Shown: positions 25,885-35,360, numbered from the stretch's first letter. The stretch: DNA of 64,000 nucleotides from Brevibacillus gelatini (GCF_003710935.1 NZ_RHHS01000005.1:124001-188000); one strand, 5' to 3'. Numbers and translations are program-made. Notes: a model not told the origin generated them from the letters alone.

Positions 25885-27339
25885 TCAATCAAGCACGTAT
25901 TTTTCCATTTTCCGGTACAACGTAGAAAGGCTGATTTGCAGTTCGCGGGCAATTGCCGCCTTGTCCTTGCCCTGCCTACCGCCGTCCGTCAAATGCTTTT
26001 GCAAAATGGAGCGCTCGTAATCAGCCAGCAGCTGATCTAGTCCCGCTCCCGCCTTTTCCCCGTTCACCGTCGCCTCGCCTGCGAGCAAATACTCCGGCAA
26101 CTCCGCAGCGCCAATCGTCGGCCCCTCTGCCATGTTGACCATGTACTCCACCGCATTTTCCAACTGGCGGATATTTCCCGGCCAATCGTACGCGACAAGC
26201 CGTCCGGCAAGTCCGGCGTCCAGTTCCAGCTTGCCTTTTTGCAAAATCGTCTTGTACCGATACAAAAAATGCTGCAGGTAAAGCGGGATGTCCTCGCGCC
26301 GTTCGCGCAGCGGCTTCAGGCGAAGCGGAATGACATTCAGCCGATAGTACAAATCTTCGCGAAACGTCCCTTCTCTGACCATGCTCTCCAAATCTCTGTG
26401 CGTAGCCGCAATGACCCGGACATCCACCTCCAGCGTCTTGACGCCGCCGACCCGGTCAATCGTTTTTTCCTGGAGGACGCGCAGCAGCTTCGGCTGCAAC
26501 GACAACGGGATGTCGCCTACTTCATCGAGAAAAATCGTGCCCTTGTGCGCCAGCTCGAACTTGCCCGGCTTGCCTTCGCGCCGCGAGCCTGTGAACGCTC
26601 CGCCCTCGTAGCCGAACAGCTCGCTTTCCAGCAACGTCTCGGGAATCGCTGCACAGTTAACGGCGACAAACGGCTGTCTGGCTCGCTGACTCTCGCTGTG
26701 GATCGCCTTGGCGAGCAGCTCTTTCCCCGTTCCGCTCTCTCCCCGAAGCAACACCGTTGAGATGCTGTTCGCCACTTTTTTCGCCTTGGCAATCACATCG
26801 CGCAAGCCCGTATCAGCGCCGATGAGCTGGGCGAAGTAGACCGGGCTGAGCGTTGCCTGGGGCATTTCCTCCTGCATGTTGCAGCCCTTTTCCCGCTCCG
26901 CGTCCAGCTCCAGCAGCTTGTGCTCGATCAGTGCGCTCGTATGCTGCAAAAAAGGCATCCATTTTTCCGAATGGTGCAGCATCCTTTCCTTTTGCTCGGG
27001 GGAAAACCCGATAATGCCGATCACGCCGACCGTCTTTTCCCGCTTGTGAACCGGAAAGCCGATGGTCGCCAGCTCCCGGCATTGCGGCAAAAACTTGCAG
27101 TTCATGCACTGCGAGTCGTTCTTTTTCATGTCAAAAATCATGCCCGGCTGTCCGGTCTGCAAAATCATCCGGAAAAACGAACCTTCCGGCGCAGGCAAGC
27201 CAACCAGATCCGAATAGTAGCCCGTGCCGCTCACCCGTATTCCTTGCTCATCGAGGATCGTGACATCCAGCCCGAGCACTTTGGCGATATTGTCTGCGTA
27301 CGATTGAATGAATTCCTCTATCCGGGAAAATTCAGTCAT
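25885..27339 (-). CDS. Sigma-54-dependent transcriptional activator
   Basis: The 484-residue regulator has an N-terminal sensory region (about 1-165) with a Cys-x2-Cys-x5-Cys cluster (Cys78, Cys81, Cys87). A central AAA+ domain has Walker A GESGTGKE (200-207), the sigma-54-contacting loop GAFTGS (247-252; usually GAFTGA) and Walker B GTIFLDEVGD. A C-terminal Fis-type helix-turn-helix follows (AIARELQISLSTLYRKM). It should drive open-complex formation by sigma-54 RNA polymerase in response to a signal. It lies 28 bases after the gamma-lyase gene, whose upstream region holds a consensus -24/-12 promoter, so it probably activates that operon. Confidence 0.93.
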   Translation of the reverse strand: MTEFSRIEEFIQSYADNIAKVLGLDVTILDEQGIRVSGTGYYSDLVGLPAPEGSFFRMILQTGQPGMIFDMKKNDSQCMNCKFLPQCRELATIGFPVHKREKTVGVIGIIGFSPEQKERMLHHSEKWMPFLQHTSALIEHKLLELDAEREKGCNMQEEMPQATLSPVYFAQLIGADTGLRDVIAKAKKVANSISTVLLRGESGTGKELLAKAIHSESQRARQPFVAVNCAAIPETLLESELFGYEGGAFTGSRREGKPGKFELAHKGTIFLDEVGDIPLSLQPKLLRVLQEKTIDRVGGVKTLEVDVRVIAATHRDLESMVREGTFREDLYYRLNVIPLRLKPLRERREDIPLYLQHFLYRYKTILQKGKLELDAGLAGRLVAYDWPGNIRQLENAVEYMVNMAEGPTIGAAELPEYLLAGEATVNGEKAGAGLDQLLADYERSILQKHLTDGGRQGKDKAAIARELQISLSTLYRKMEKYVLD

Positions 27340-27367
27340 GAGCGGCCCTCCTGCCATGTTGCGTTCG

Positions 27368-28579
27368 TTACCCTCTGCCCGCAGCCCCCGCCGCAGGCAC
27401 GCGGGAAAGCGCCTGCTTTAGATCAGCAATAATGTCGCTTGCATCCTCCAGCCCGGTAGACAGGCGAATCAAGCCGTCCGTGATGTTGAAGGCCAAACGA
27501 TCCGCAACGGGAACAGAAGCATGCGTCATCGAGGCGGGGTGCTGGACGAGCGTTTCGGGATCTCCCAAGCTAAACGATATCATAGCAAGACGCAGCGCGT
27601 TAATGAAAGATTTGGCGGCTTCGTACCCTCCCTTGACCTCGAACGAGACGATTCCGCCCATTCCCGCCATCTGCCGCTTCGCCAGCTCGTGCTGCGGATG
27701 GGAGGCAAGGCCGGGATAGTAGACGCGGGAAATCGCCGGGTGCTGCGCCAAAAATTCCGCGACAGCCTGGGCGTTGTGGCAATGCTGGCGAACGCGCAAG
27801 CCGAGCGTCTTCAAGCCGCGCAAAATCAGAAACGCATCCCAGGCGTTCAGGTTTTGCCCCAAATCGCCCATAATGTGTTTTCTCATGAACTGAATCTGCT
27901 CATGTTTTGCGACGATAAACCCGGCAATGACATCCCCGTGTCCGTTCAAGTATTTGGTCGCGCTGTGCACGACGACGTCAGCGCCCAGTTCCAGCGGCCG
28001 TTGCAGGTACGGGGTCATGAACGTATTGTCCACGATCACGACAACCCCGCGCGCGTGGGCCAGACGGGACAGCGCCGCAATATCCAGCACGGTCAGGCAC
28101 GGATTGGATGGCGTCTCAAGGTAGAGCACACGGGTATTCGGACGCAGCACACGCTCCACCGCCTGCAAATCGGTGCAATCGACGAAATCGACGGCGATCC
28201 CGTAGCGCGGGGCCAACGTCGTCAGAAATTTGTAGCTCCCGCCGTAAACGTCCCGTGTACACACCACATGGTCGCCCTGCTGCAAAAAGGCGAGCAGCGC
28301 CCCGGAAATGGCCGCCATGCCGCTCGATACGCCCAGAGCAGCCTCGCCGTTTTCGAGCGCAGCAATTTTTTGCTCCAGTGTCGCAATCGTCGGGTTGCCG
28401 TACCTGCCGTAGTACGTCCCTCCCCGCTCTCCGGCCACGCAGGCAGCAGCGGAATCAGCGTCGGGAAACGCATAGGCTACCGCAGGCACGACAGCAGCCG
28501 CGACTGCCCCTGTCTTTTGGCACGGCTCCTGTGCCGTATGAATGATCGCGGTGTCCATCTTCCAGCCGTTTGTCTTCAT
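27368..28579 (-). CDS. Methionine gamma-lyase-like PLP enzyme
   Basis: The 403-residue protein belongs to the Cys/Met-metabolism PLP family. Lys209 in HSATKYLNGHGD would hold the cofactor, and YYGRYGNPT (near residue 56) and the C-terminal GDPETLVQHPASMTH segment are typical of methionine gamma-lyase and close relatives. Such enzymes split methionine into methanethiol, 2-oxobutyrate and ammonia. Cystathionine gamma-lyase or synthase activity remains possible. The linked sigma-54 activator favours a catabolic, inducible role. The ATG follows GGAGAG. Confidence 0.88.
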   Translation of the reverse strand: MKTNGWKMDTAIIHTAQEPCQKTGAVAAAVVPAVAYAFPDADSAAACVAGERGGTYYGRYGNPTIATLEQKIAALENGEAALGVSSGMAAISGALLAFLQQGDHVVCTRDVYGGSYKFLTTLAPRYGIAVDFVDCTDLQAVERVLRPNTRVLYLETPSNPCLTVLDIAALSRLAHARGVVVIVDNTFMTPYLQRPLELGADVVVHSATKYLNGHGDVIAGFIVAKHEQIQFMRKHIMGDLGQNLNAWDAFLILRGLKTLGLRVRQHCHNAQAVAEFLAQHPAISRVYYPGLASHPQHELAKRQMAGMGGIVSFEVKGGYEAAKSFINALRLAMISFSLGDPETLVQHPASMTHASVPVADRLAFNITDGLIRLSTGLEDASDIIADLKQALSRVPAAGAAGRG

Positions 28580-28624
28580 CTATCGTCTCTCCTTTTTCTC
28601 GATCAGCTTTTGGCAAAAGTGATA

Positions 28625-28641
28625 AGCAAGGAGCGTGCCAA
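28625..28641 (-). promoter_or_regulatory. Consensus sigma-54 (-24/-12) promoter
   Basis: The minus strand reads TTGGCACGCTCCTTGCT: TGGCAC, five bases, TTGCT, with the GG and GC doublets 12 bases apart. It matches the RpoN consensus and lies 46 bases before the gamma-lyase ATG. The adjacent sigma-54 activator gene makes a chance match unlikely. The upstream stretch 28642-28726 holds AT-rich imperfect palindromes that could be activator sites. Confidence 0.85.
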
Positions 28642-28726
28642 CGAAAAAAGCGCATCAAACCGCCCTTTTCCGCAGCTTACGCCGGGTTTTCTTCGCATTT
28701 TTGCAAAAAAAATTGACCGCAAACGC

Positions 28727-28757
28727 AAAAAAGCCGTCAGATAAACCAACGACTTTT
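28727..28757 (-). terminator. Terminator after the GMC dehydrogenase operon
   Basis: On the minus strand AAGTCGT pairs with ACGGCTT (one G-T pair) and six T follow. It separates the dehydrogenase genes from the sigma-54 promoter. Confidence 0.75.
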
Positions 28758-28799
28758 TCGCAAAGTTGACAATGAAGTTTTGCATGAGTAAAAAACGGC

Positions 28800-30515
28800 T
28801 TAGACGAGGATGCCGCCGCTCTTGTGGTACTTCAAAATGCCTTCTGCCGCACGGTACGAGAGCGCCCCCATCGTACCTGTCGGGTTGTAGCCGCTGTTGT
28901 GCGCAAAGGCGGAAGCGCCGACGACGAACACGTTTTCCACGTCCCACATTTGCAAGTAGTTGTTGACCGCAGATGTTTCCGGCGATGCCCCCATGATGAC
29001 CCCGCCTGTATTGTGCGTCGACTGGTACGGGGTAATATCGTAAGGCCCCAGCTTGCCGCGCACCTCGACTTTGCTGGCGCCCATTTCCCTGGCAATCTCC
29101 CCGCATTTCTCGGACATAAAGGCGGCCAACTGCCTGTCCTGTTCCTCGAAGTCAAATGTAATCCGCATCAGCGGATCGCCAAAGACGTCTTTGTACGTCG
29201 GATCGAGATCGAGGAAATGATGGCGGAACGGCAAGGAAGCTCCCTGCGCCCCGACGTTGATCGTCCGGTTCGCGTATTTGAGGGAAGCCGCCTTGAACTC
29301 CTTGCCCCAGCTCGGCGTGCCTTCCGGAACCGTGTTGTTGGCAATCGGGCGCTGGCCGTACTGGGAGACGCTGATGTTTGCCCCGTGCAGGAAATTCAGG
29401 TTGGAATGGTCAAAATTGTCGCCGTTGTAATCGTCGAGCACCATGCCGAGCGCACCGGCGCCAGCGTAGTTGTTGAACTCTCTGTCCTCGAAAAAGCCTG
29501 TCGCTCCGCCGCGCATGACCTGGTAGCAGTAGTTTTTCCCGATGACGCCCTTGCCTGTATTCGGGTCGTACGGTCTGCCCAGCTTGGACAGCAGCAGCAA
29601 GCGGGCATTGTTGAACACGTAGCTGGTCAGCACCACAATATCTGCGGGCTGCTCGATTTCCTCGCCCGTCGTCACATCCGTGTACAGCACGCCTGTCGCT
29701 TTGTTGCCTGTATGTAAAATGCGGCGCACGTGGGAATGCGTGCGAATTTCAAACTTCCCGGTCTTTTTCGCCACGGGAATGACCGTGACAACCGGGTCTG
29801 CCTTCGCGCCGTATTCACAGCCAAACCGCTCGCAAAAGCCGCAATATTGACAGGCGGCCCGGGAAATGCCGTCCGGATTGGTGTACGCTTCCGACAGGTT
29901 CGCGGACGGGAGCGGGTACGGATGCAAATTCAGCTTTTTCGCCGCTTCCTCAAACAGCTTCATGCTCGGCGTCATTTTCATCGGCGGCGTCGGGTACGGT
30001 TTGGAACGTTTGCCCCCGAGCGGATTTTCTGCTCCCGAAATGCCCGCCATTTGCTCGAATTTGTCAAAGTAAGGCTCCAGTTCATCGTACGTGATGCCCC
30101 AGTCCTGAAGCGTCATGCCTTCGGGAATTTTCTTTTCGCCATAGCGTTCGATCGTCTTGCTGCGTATCTCAAAATCGTACGGCAAAAACCGGAACGTGTG
30201 GCCATTCCAGTGAACGCCCGCTCCGCCCAGCCCCGTTCCCATCAAAAACGAGCCGTACGAGCGCATGGGGAGTGCGCGAACGTTGGTGTTGCTGCGGAAG
30301 GTGATCGTTTCCTTGGACAAGTCCTGCATCATTTCATAGCGGAGCGCGTAGCGCAGTTCGTCGTGGACCATGAAGTAGTCTTCGGTTTTCCGCTCTTTGC
30401 CTCGCTCCAGCCCAACGACTGTCAGCCCTTGCTTCGTCAGTTCCGAGGCGATAATCCCTCCGCCCCAGCCTACACCTACAATGACGACATCCACTTTGGG
30501 CAGTTTTCTGGCCAT
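28800..30515 (-). CDS. GMC-type FAD dehydrogenase, large subunit
   Basis: The 571-residue protein has an N-terminal FAD-binding motif (GVGWGGGIIASEL, near residue 14) and a GxGLGGAGVHWNG segment near 96. The GMC C-terminal catalytic region includes the STHNTGGVIMG His and HNSGYNPTGTMGA. It resembles the large subunit of membrane gluconate/2-ketogluconate-type dehydrogenases, which oxidise sugars or sugar acids outside the cell. A Cys-rich CQYCGFCERFGC motif (near 240) is notable. It has no signal peptide of its own; the upstream partner has a Tat-type signal, so co-export is likely. The substrate is unknown. Confidence 0.9.
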   Translation of the reverse strand: MARKLPKVDVVIVGVGWGGGIIASELTKQGLTVVGLERGKERKTEDYFMVHDELRYALRYEMMQDLSKETITFRSNTNVRALPMRSYGSFLMGTGLGGAGVHWNGHTFRFLPYDFEIRSKTIERYGEKKIPEGMTLQDWGITYDELEPYFDKFEQMAGISGAENPLGGKRSKPYPTPPMKMTPSMKLFEEAAKKLNLHPYPLPSANLSEAYTNPDGISRAACQYCGFCERFGCEYGAKADPVVTVIPVAKKTGKFEIRTHSHVRRILHTGNKATGVLYTDVTTGEEIEQPADIVVLTSYVFNNARLLLLSKLGRPYDPNTGKGVIGKNYCYQVMRGGATGFFEDREFNNYAGAGALGMVLDDYNGDNFDHSNLNFLHGANISVSQYGQRPIANNTVPEGTPSWGKEFKAASLKYANRTINVGAQGASLPFRHHFLDLDPTYKDVFGDPLMRITFDFEEQDRQLAAFMSEKCGEIAREMGASKVEVRGKLGPYDITPYQSTHNTGGVIMGASPETSAVNNYLQMWDVENVFVVGASAFAHNSGYNPTGTMGALSYRAAEGILKYHKSGGILV

Positions 30516-30534
30516 GTTGTTTCACCCCGTCCTG

Positions 30535-31278
30535 TCAGTGTTGATGATCCCGCAAACTCAAAGGTTCCATTTTCACGAATTTGTCTTGCTCGATCACCTG
30601 TGTATAGGTCATCTGGTTTCCCGGAAAATTTTTCAGTCTCCAGCCGTCCATGTTTTTATTGCCGCCGTAGAGCGGGTCAGCGTAGATTCCTTCGATTGTG
30701 CTTGCGCGCAGCATTTTGAAAAAAGCGCTGGCGGAGACCGCGGTCAGCTTCACCTCGTCTGTCTCAAACGCCTTCAGCACGGCGTCCTGCTGCTCAGGCG
30801 TAATCTCGTAAAAACGTTTGCCATATGTTGACTGGCTGTAGTTGTTCAGCTCCTGAATCCCGATGTCGAATATTTCCCGCCGCTTCAGCCTGCCCTGATA
30901 GCCCTGGGTCGCTTCCCCCGGATAAAAAGGACCTTGCATGTATTCGCGGGCGTTGAACCCCCAGTCGCCTGCCAACTGGTGGTCGATAAAGTAAGCCGCG
31001 CCGAGCGCCTTTGCCCCCGGGCCGAGCTCGTCCTCTGGGAAAATTCGCTCGCATGCGGCTTCCACTACCTTGAACTGCTCGGGACTGAAATACATCAGCG
31101 CCTGATTGTAATCGGCAGCAGGAGCCGGTGCCGCTCCCGGCTGCTGTGGTGCTTCCGGCCTGCGGAGCAGACTGCCTGCCACTCCCCCGACGACCAGTCC
31201 ACCGAGCACCAGGCCTGTGTTTTTCAAAAAGTGTCGCCGTGACACTGGCTGCTCATATTTGTTGTTTGATTCTGCCAA
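30535..31278 (-). CDS. Gluconate 2-dehydrogenase subunit 3 family protein
   Basis: The 247-residue protein starts with a twin-arginine signal (SRRHFLK, near residue 15) and a hydrophobic segment rich in Gly/Val. A soluble helical domain of the gluconate dehydrogenase gamma-subunit type follows. I chose the TTG at 31278 because AGGAGG precedes it at 7-base spacing; the GTG at 31287 overlaps that site. In known enzymes this subunit carries the flavoprotein across the membrane and helps it mature. The stop lies 19 bases before the large subunit start, so the two form an operon. No cytochrome c subunit gene follows. Confidence 0.88.
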   Translation of the reverse strand: MAESNNKYEQPVSRRHFLKNTGLVLGGLVVGGVAGSLLRRPEAPQQPGAAPAPAADYNQALMYFSPEQFKVVEAACERIFPEDELGPGAKALGAAYFIDHQLAGDWGFNAREYMQGPFYPGEATQGYQGRLKRREIFDIGIQELNNYSQSTYGKRFYEITPEQQDAVLKAFETDEVKLTAVSASAFFKMLRASTIEGIYADPLYGGNKNMDGWRLKNFPGNQMTYTQVIEQDKFVKMEPLSLRDHQH

Positions 31279-31433
31279 CCCTACCACCTCCTGTTATCTC
31301 TCCCCTTGGTTTGCGCATTTTTCCGACAGGCTAAACGTATTTTCCGGAAATTTTCCCAACATGCTCCACACATAGTTTCCAGAGGAAAACAAAGGATATG
31401 GTTACTTACACAGCACCAGTTGGAGGGATTACA

Positions 31434-32129
31434 ATGAAACGCTTAGGCACATGGGTGGGCAGCACCGGATTGGGCATCGCGCTTCTGCTTGCTGCCTGCA
31501 ACAACCAGGCTGCGCCGCAAGAACCGGCCCGGACACAAAGCGTACATCCGGACAGAGCGGGCGAGACGGTCATTCCCAGCGTAGACCGCGACAAAAAGCT
31601 GACAACCAATGCACACGGCACCACTTTCAGCGGAATGGGCAACAACCTGTACAGCTCCATCGGCAGTTCGCATCTGCACAGCGGCGGCCCCTCGACCAAG
31701 CTGGAAGCACAGCTCGGTGCAGCCGGAGTGCACGGCGTCCAGGCATTGATCGTCGGCGATGCGATTTTTCTTGCTCCGGCGACTGCCAACCAGGCTTCGA
31801 TCAATTCGATGGACCCGATGCAGTCCCACCTGCTGAGCAACTATGCGGGCAGCAGCAGCAGAGGCAACGATACGGCAAACGGCATCGCAGGGGCGAAGGC
31901 GAGAACCAACACGACAGGCGTGCTCGGCACCAGTGATCGGGACGCTTTGTTCACGCAGGCGCGCACCGTCGTAGAGCGCCTGTACGGCACGGATGCGAAA
32001 ATATGGACGGTCCATTCAAAAAAAGGAATCGACTCGCTGGAAAAAGTGAAAAAGCACTTGCAAGACAAAAACCAGAACAAAAAAATGGCGGACGAGCTGG
32101 ACAGGCTCTTCCGCGAGGCGAAGCGATAG
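31434..32129 (+). CDS. YhcN/YlaJ-family sporulation lipoprotein
   Basis: The 231-residue lipoprotein has a signal peptide with lipobox LLLAAC. After a low-complexity region, the C-terminal part (about 90-215) resembles the YhcN/YlaJ spore lipoproteins: HGVQALIVGDAIFLA and an ARTVVERLYG...IWTVHSKKGIDSLEKVKKHL segment. Bacillus relatives sit in the spore membranes and affect germination or outgrowth. The ATG at 31434 follows TTGGAGGG. It is transcribed alone and ends in a strong hairpin. Its presence supports a spore-former. Confidence 0.82.
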   Translation: MKRLGTWVGSTGLGIALLLAACNNQAAPQEPARTQSVHPDRAGETVIPSVDRDKKLTTNAHGTTFSGMGNNLYSSIGSSHLHSGGPSTKLEAQLGAAGVHGVQALIVGDAIFLAPATANQASINSMDPMQSHLLSNYAGSSSRGNDTANGIAGAKARTNTTGVLGTSDRDALFTQARTVVERLYGTDAKIWTVHSKKGIDSLEKVKKHLQDKNQNKKMADELDRLFREAKR

Positions 32130-32132
32130 ACA

Positions 32133-32163
32133 AAAGGGACAAGCAGCGCGCTTGTCCCTTTCA
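32133..32163 (+). terminator. Terminator after the spore lipoprotein gene
   Basis: AAAGGGACAAGC pairs with GCTTGTCCCTTT around a 5-base loop. It starts directly after the stop codon. Confidence 0.75.
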
Positions 32164-32217
32164 ATGCCTTCACCGTCTCCTGCGGATGCGTCACCATCAG
32201 CAAATGAAGCGGATCCT

Positions 32218-33552
32218 CTACTCATCAAATTTCACCAACTCCAGCCGCGCCCCCTTGATTTTGACCAGATAGAGCAAATAAACAAGGCCAACAAACGTCC
32301 ACAAAAATCCGAGCATCATGGATTGGGTGTCAAGGCTGAGCCATAAAAACGCGAGAAACGCCGTACCAATCAGCGGCGCGAGCAGGTAGCCCCACCAATC
32401 GGCGATGCTCCTATCCTGCTTGAACCTGAGATAGTAGGCGATGACGCTCAGGTTGACAAAGCTAAAGGCGATCAGCGCCCCGAAGTTGATGAACGACGTC
32501 GCGGTCAACAAGTCCAGGTACAGGGCGGACAGCATCAGCGTCCCGACCAGCAGGACGTTGAGAAGCGGCGTTTTCAGCTTCGGATGCACATAGCCAAACC
32601 ATTTTTTCGGCAAATAGCCATCCCGCCCCATCGCATACAAAAGCCGCGTGACGCTGGTAACTGACACAAGCCCGGATGCGAGCGTAGACGACAAGGCTGC
32701 CGCCAAAAATACAAGCTGAAACACGGAGCCGCCGATAAACAGCGCAATTTCCGCCGAGGCAGCTTCCGGGTCAGACAATACGGAAACATCAGGAAACAAC
32801 GACTGCATAAAGTACGATGCGGTAATGAACAGCGCTCCCCCTGCCAGCGCGACCAGCAAAATTCCCCGGGGAATCGTCTTTTTGGCCTCAACCGTTTCCT
32901 CGGTCAGCGTAGTCACGGCATCAAAGCCCAAAAAAGAAAAGCAAAGAATCGAGGCGCCCGACAGCAACGCGACTACAGACAGATCCGGTGAGAAAAACGG
33001 CTGAATGCTGAATACGTGCCCAAGCCCCTCTCCCTGAACCAGGCCGCGAATGGACAACCCCGCAAACAAAACGACAAAGGCGATTTGAAACAGCACGAGA
33101 AACGAGTTGACGGAAGCCGTCACGGTGACGCGGAACACATTCAATAGCGTAATCAGTACGATAAATCCGAGAATCCACCACCCGGTCGGCACCTCGGGGA
33201 AGACGGACGATAAATACACCCCTGTCAGCAGGGCGTTAATCATCGGCAAAAACAAATAATCGAGCAGCGCCGCCCATCCGACCAAAAATCCCGCGTACGG
33301 ATGAATCGTTTGCTGCGTGTACGTGTACGCGGTCCCTGCCGACGGGAATGCGCGAACCATTTTCCCGTAGCTTGCGGCGGTAAACAGGATCGCAAGCAGC
33401 GTCACTGCGTAGGCAGCAGGAACATGTCCTCCTGTCTCCTCAGCAACAATGCCAAAAGTATCAAAGACGGCCATCGGAGCCATGTACCCCAGGCCAATTA
33501 CGACGATATGCCACAGCTTCAAGCTGCGTGTAAGTTCTGCTCTCCCATTCAC
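32218..33552 (-). CDS. APC-family amino acid/polyamine permease
   Basis: The 444-residue membrane protein has 12 predicted helices. TM1 contains GLGYMAPMAVFDTFG, which matches the unwound substrate-binding region of APC transporters. FLGFDAVTTLTEE (near residue 220) is the TM6 counterpart. The protein resembles putrescine/amino-acid importers, but the substrate cannot be fixed. I chose the GTG at 33552 because GGAGGACAGGCA precedes it; upstream frame extension lacks a site. It is followed by 55 bases shared with the convergent spore lipoprotein gene. Confidence 0.88.
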   Translation of the reverse strand: MNGRAELTRSLKLWHIVVIGLGYMAPMAVFDTFGIVAEETGGHVPAAYAVTLLAILFTAASYGKMVRAFPSAGTAYTYTQQTIHPYAGFLVGWAALLDYLFLPMINALLTGVYLSSVFPEVPTGWWILGFIVLITLLNVFRVTVTASVNSFLVLFQIAFVVLFAGLSIRGLVQGEGLGHVFSIQPFFSPDLSVVALLSGASILCFSFLGFDAVTTLTEETVEAKKTIPRGILLVALAGGALFITASYFMQSLFPDVSVLSDPEAASAEIALFIGGSVFQLVFLAAALSSTLASGLVSVTSVTRLLYAMGRDGYLPKKWFGYVHPKLKTPLLNVLLVGTLMLSALYLDLLTATSFINFGALIAFSFVNLSVIAYYLRFKQDRSIADWWGYLLAPLIGTAFLAFLWLSLDTQSMMLGFLWTFVGLVYLLYLVKIKGARLELVKFDE

Positions 33553-33628
33553 TGCCTGTCCTCCTTCTTGTGATGCAATACGAATAATTATACATGTGAA
33601 TGAGAAAAGTTCCACGCTTGCCCTGATG

Positions 33629-33677
33629 AAAAAAACGCTGTTGCACACGGTTTTCCCATGTCGCAACAGCGTTTTTG
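33629..33677. terminator. Terminator after glnS
   Basis: AAAAAACGCTGTTGC pairs with GCAACAGCGTTTTT around an 18-base loop. On the minus strand it ends glnS. Confidence 0.85.
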
Positions 33678-33683
33678 TGTTGG

Positions 33684-35360
33684 TCACAGCCTGCGTTTGT
33701 CCTGCGCCTTTGGCAGTTCGAACGAGCTTTTCAGCGAAACGATCCGGTTAAAGACCAGCTTGTCCGCCGTCGTATGCTTCGGATCGACATTGAAGTATCC
33801 GTGACGGAAAAACTGGTATTTGTCCTGCGCCTTCGTATCCTTCATGTTCGGCTCTACGAATCCGTTCACGATTTCCAGGGAATTCGGGTTGATGTTGTCC
33901 AGAAAGCTTCCTTCCGCATCCTCATCTTCCAGAATCAGCGGCTCGTACAAACGGAACTCGGCAGGTACAGCCTGGCTCGCCTCTACCCAGTGGATGGTCC
34001 CTTTTACCTTGCGTCCTGTAAATCCGCTGCCGCTCTTCGTCTCCGGATCGTAGGTGCAATGCAGCTCGATGACATTGCCATCCGCGTCCTTCACCACGTC
34101 GTTGCATTTGATGAAGTAGGCGTGCTTGAGACGAACTTCATTGCCAGGGAACAGGCGGAAATACTTGCTCGGCGGGTTTTCCATGAAGTCGTCCCGCTCG
34201 ATGTAAATTTCGCGGGAGAACGGAATTTGGCGGTGTCCCATCTCCGGATTTTCCGGGTTGATCTCCGCATCGAGCATCTCGACCTGGCCTTCCGGATAGT
34301 TCGTAATGACGACCTTCAGCGGATTTAGCACAGCCATCGTGCGCGGCGCTTTCAGCTTCAGGTCCTCGCGGATGAAATGCTCCAGCATTTTCGCGTCGAC
34401 GGTACTGTTGCTGCGCGCTACCCCGATTTCACGGGCAAATGCGCGAATCGCTTCCGGTGTATAGCCGCGACGGCGGAAGCCCGCAATGGTCGGCATGCGC
34501 GGATCGTCCCAGCCATCGACGATGTTTTCGTCTACGAGCTGTTTCAGCTTGCGCTTGCTCATGACCGTGTTGGTCAGGTTCAGGCGGGCAAACTCGTACT
34601 GACGCGGAACGTGCTCCATCTCGCATTCGCTGATGACCCAGTCGTACAGCGGACGATGGTCTTCGAATTCGAGCGAGCAGAGCGAGTGGGTCACGCCTTC
34701 AATCGCATCTTCCAGCGGATGCGCAAAGTCGTACATCGGGTAAATGCACCATTTGTCGCCCGTATTGTGATGGGTCGCGCGGGAAATACGATACAGAACC
34801 GGATCGCGCATGTTGATGTTCGGGGAGCTCATGTCGATTTTGGCACGCAGCACTTTTTCACCGTCTTTGAACTCACCGTTGCGCATCCGCTCGAACAGGT
34901 CGAGGTTTTCCTCCACAGAACGGTTGCGGAACGGACTGTCTACACCCGGCTCGGTCAGCGTTCCGCGCAGCTTGCGAATCTCTTCGGCAGACAGATCGTC
35001 CACGTAGGCTTTGCCTTTTTGAATCAACAGCACCGCACGCTTGTACATCTCTTCAAAGTAATCCGAGGCAAAAAACAGCCCGTCCCATTCAAATCCAAGC
35101 CATTTGACGTCTGTTTTGATCGCTTCCACGTACTCAGTGTCTTCTTTCACCGGATTGGTATCGTCAAAACGGAGGTGAGCCTTGCCTTTGAATTCGCTTG
35201 CCAGCTCAAAGTTCAGGCAGATGGCTTTTGCATGTCCAATATGAAGATACCCGTTCGGCTCCGGCGGAAAGCGGGTAATCACTTCCTTGACCTTGCCTGA
35301 TTGCAGGTCGTCAATCACGATGTTGCGGATAAAGTTGGATGACGCTACCTTGTTTTCCAA
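33684..35360 (-). CDS. glnS: Glutaminyl-tRNA synthetase
   Basis: The 558-residue class I synthetase has the HIGH motif ([12 protein letters not shown], near residue 40) and a KMSKS-type loop reading VMSKRKL (near residue 270). The complete C-terminal anticodon-binding beta-barrels follow. It charges tRNA-Gln directly with glutamine. Most Firmicutes lack GlnRS and use GatCAB amidation instead, so this gene is a lineage marker and probably an old transfer. I chose the TTG at 35360, giving [10 protein letters not shown], because AAAGG lies 9 bases upstream; a TTG nine bases earlier is also possible. No T-box leader is present. Confidence 0.95.
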   Translation of the reverse strand: MENKVASSNFIRNIVIDDLQSGKVKEVITRFPPEPNGYLHIGHAKAICLNFELASEFKGKAHLRFDDTNPVKEDTEYVEAIKTDVKWLGFEWDGLFFASDYFEEMYKRAVLLIQKGKAYVDDLSAEEIRKLRGTLTEPGVDSPFRNRSVEENLDLFERMRNGEFKDGEKVLRAKIDMSSPNINMRDPVLYRISRATHHNTGDKWCIYPMYDFAHPLEDAIEGVTHSLCSLEFEDHRPLYDWVISECEMEHVPRQYEFARLNLTNTVMSKRKLKQLVDENIVDGWDDPRMPTIAGFRRRGYTPEAIRAFAREIGVARSNSTVDAKMLEHFIREDLKLKAPRTMAVLNPLKVVITNYPEGQVEMLDAEINPENPEMGHRQIPFSREIYIERDDFMENPPSKYFRLFPGNEVRLKHAYFIKCNDVVKDADGNVIELHCTYDPETKSGSGFTGRKVKGTIHWVEASQAVPAEFRLYEPLILEDEDAEGSFLDNINPNSLEIVNGFVEPNMKDTKAQDKYQFFRHGYFNVDPKHTTADKLVFNRIVSLKSSFELPKAQDKRRL

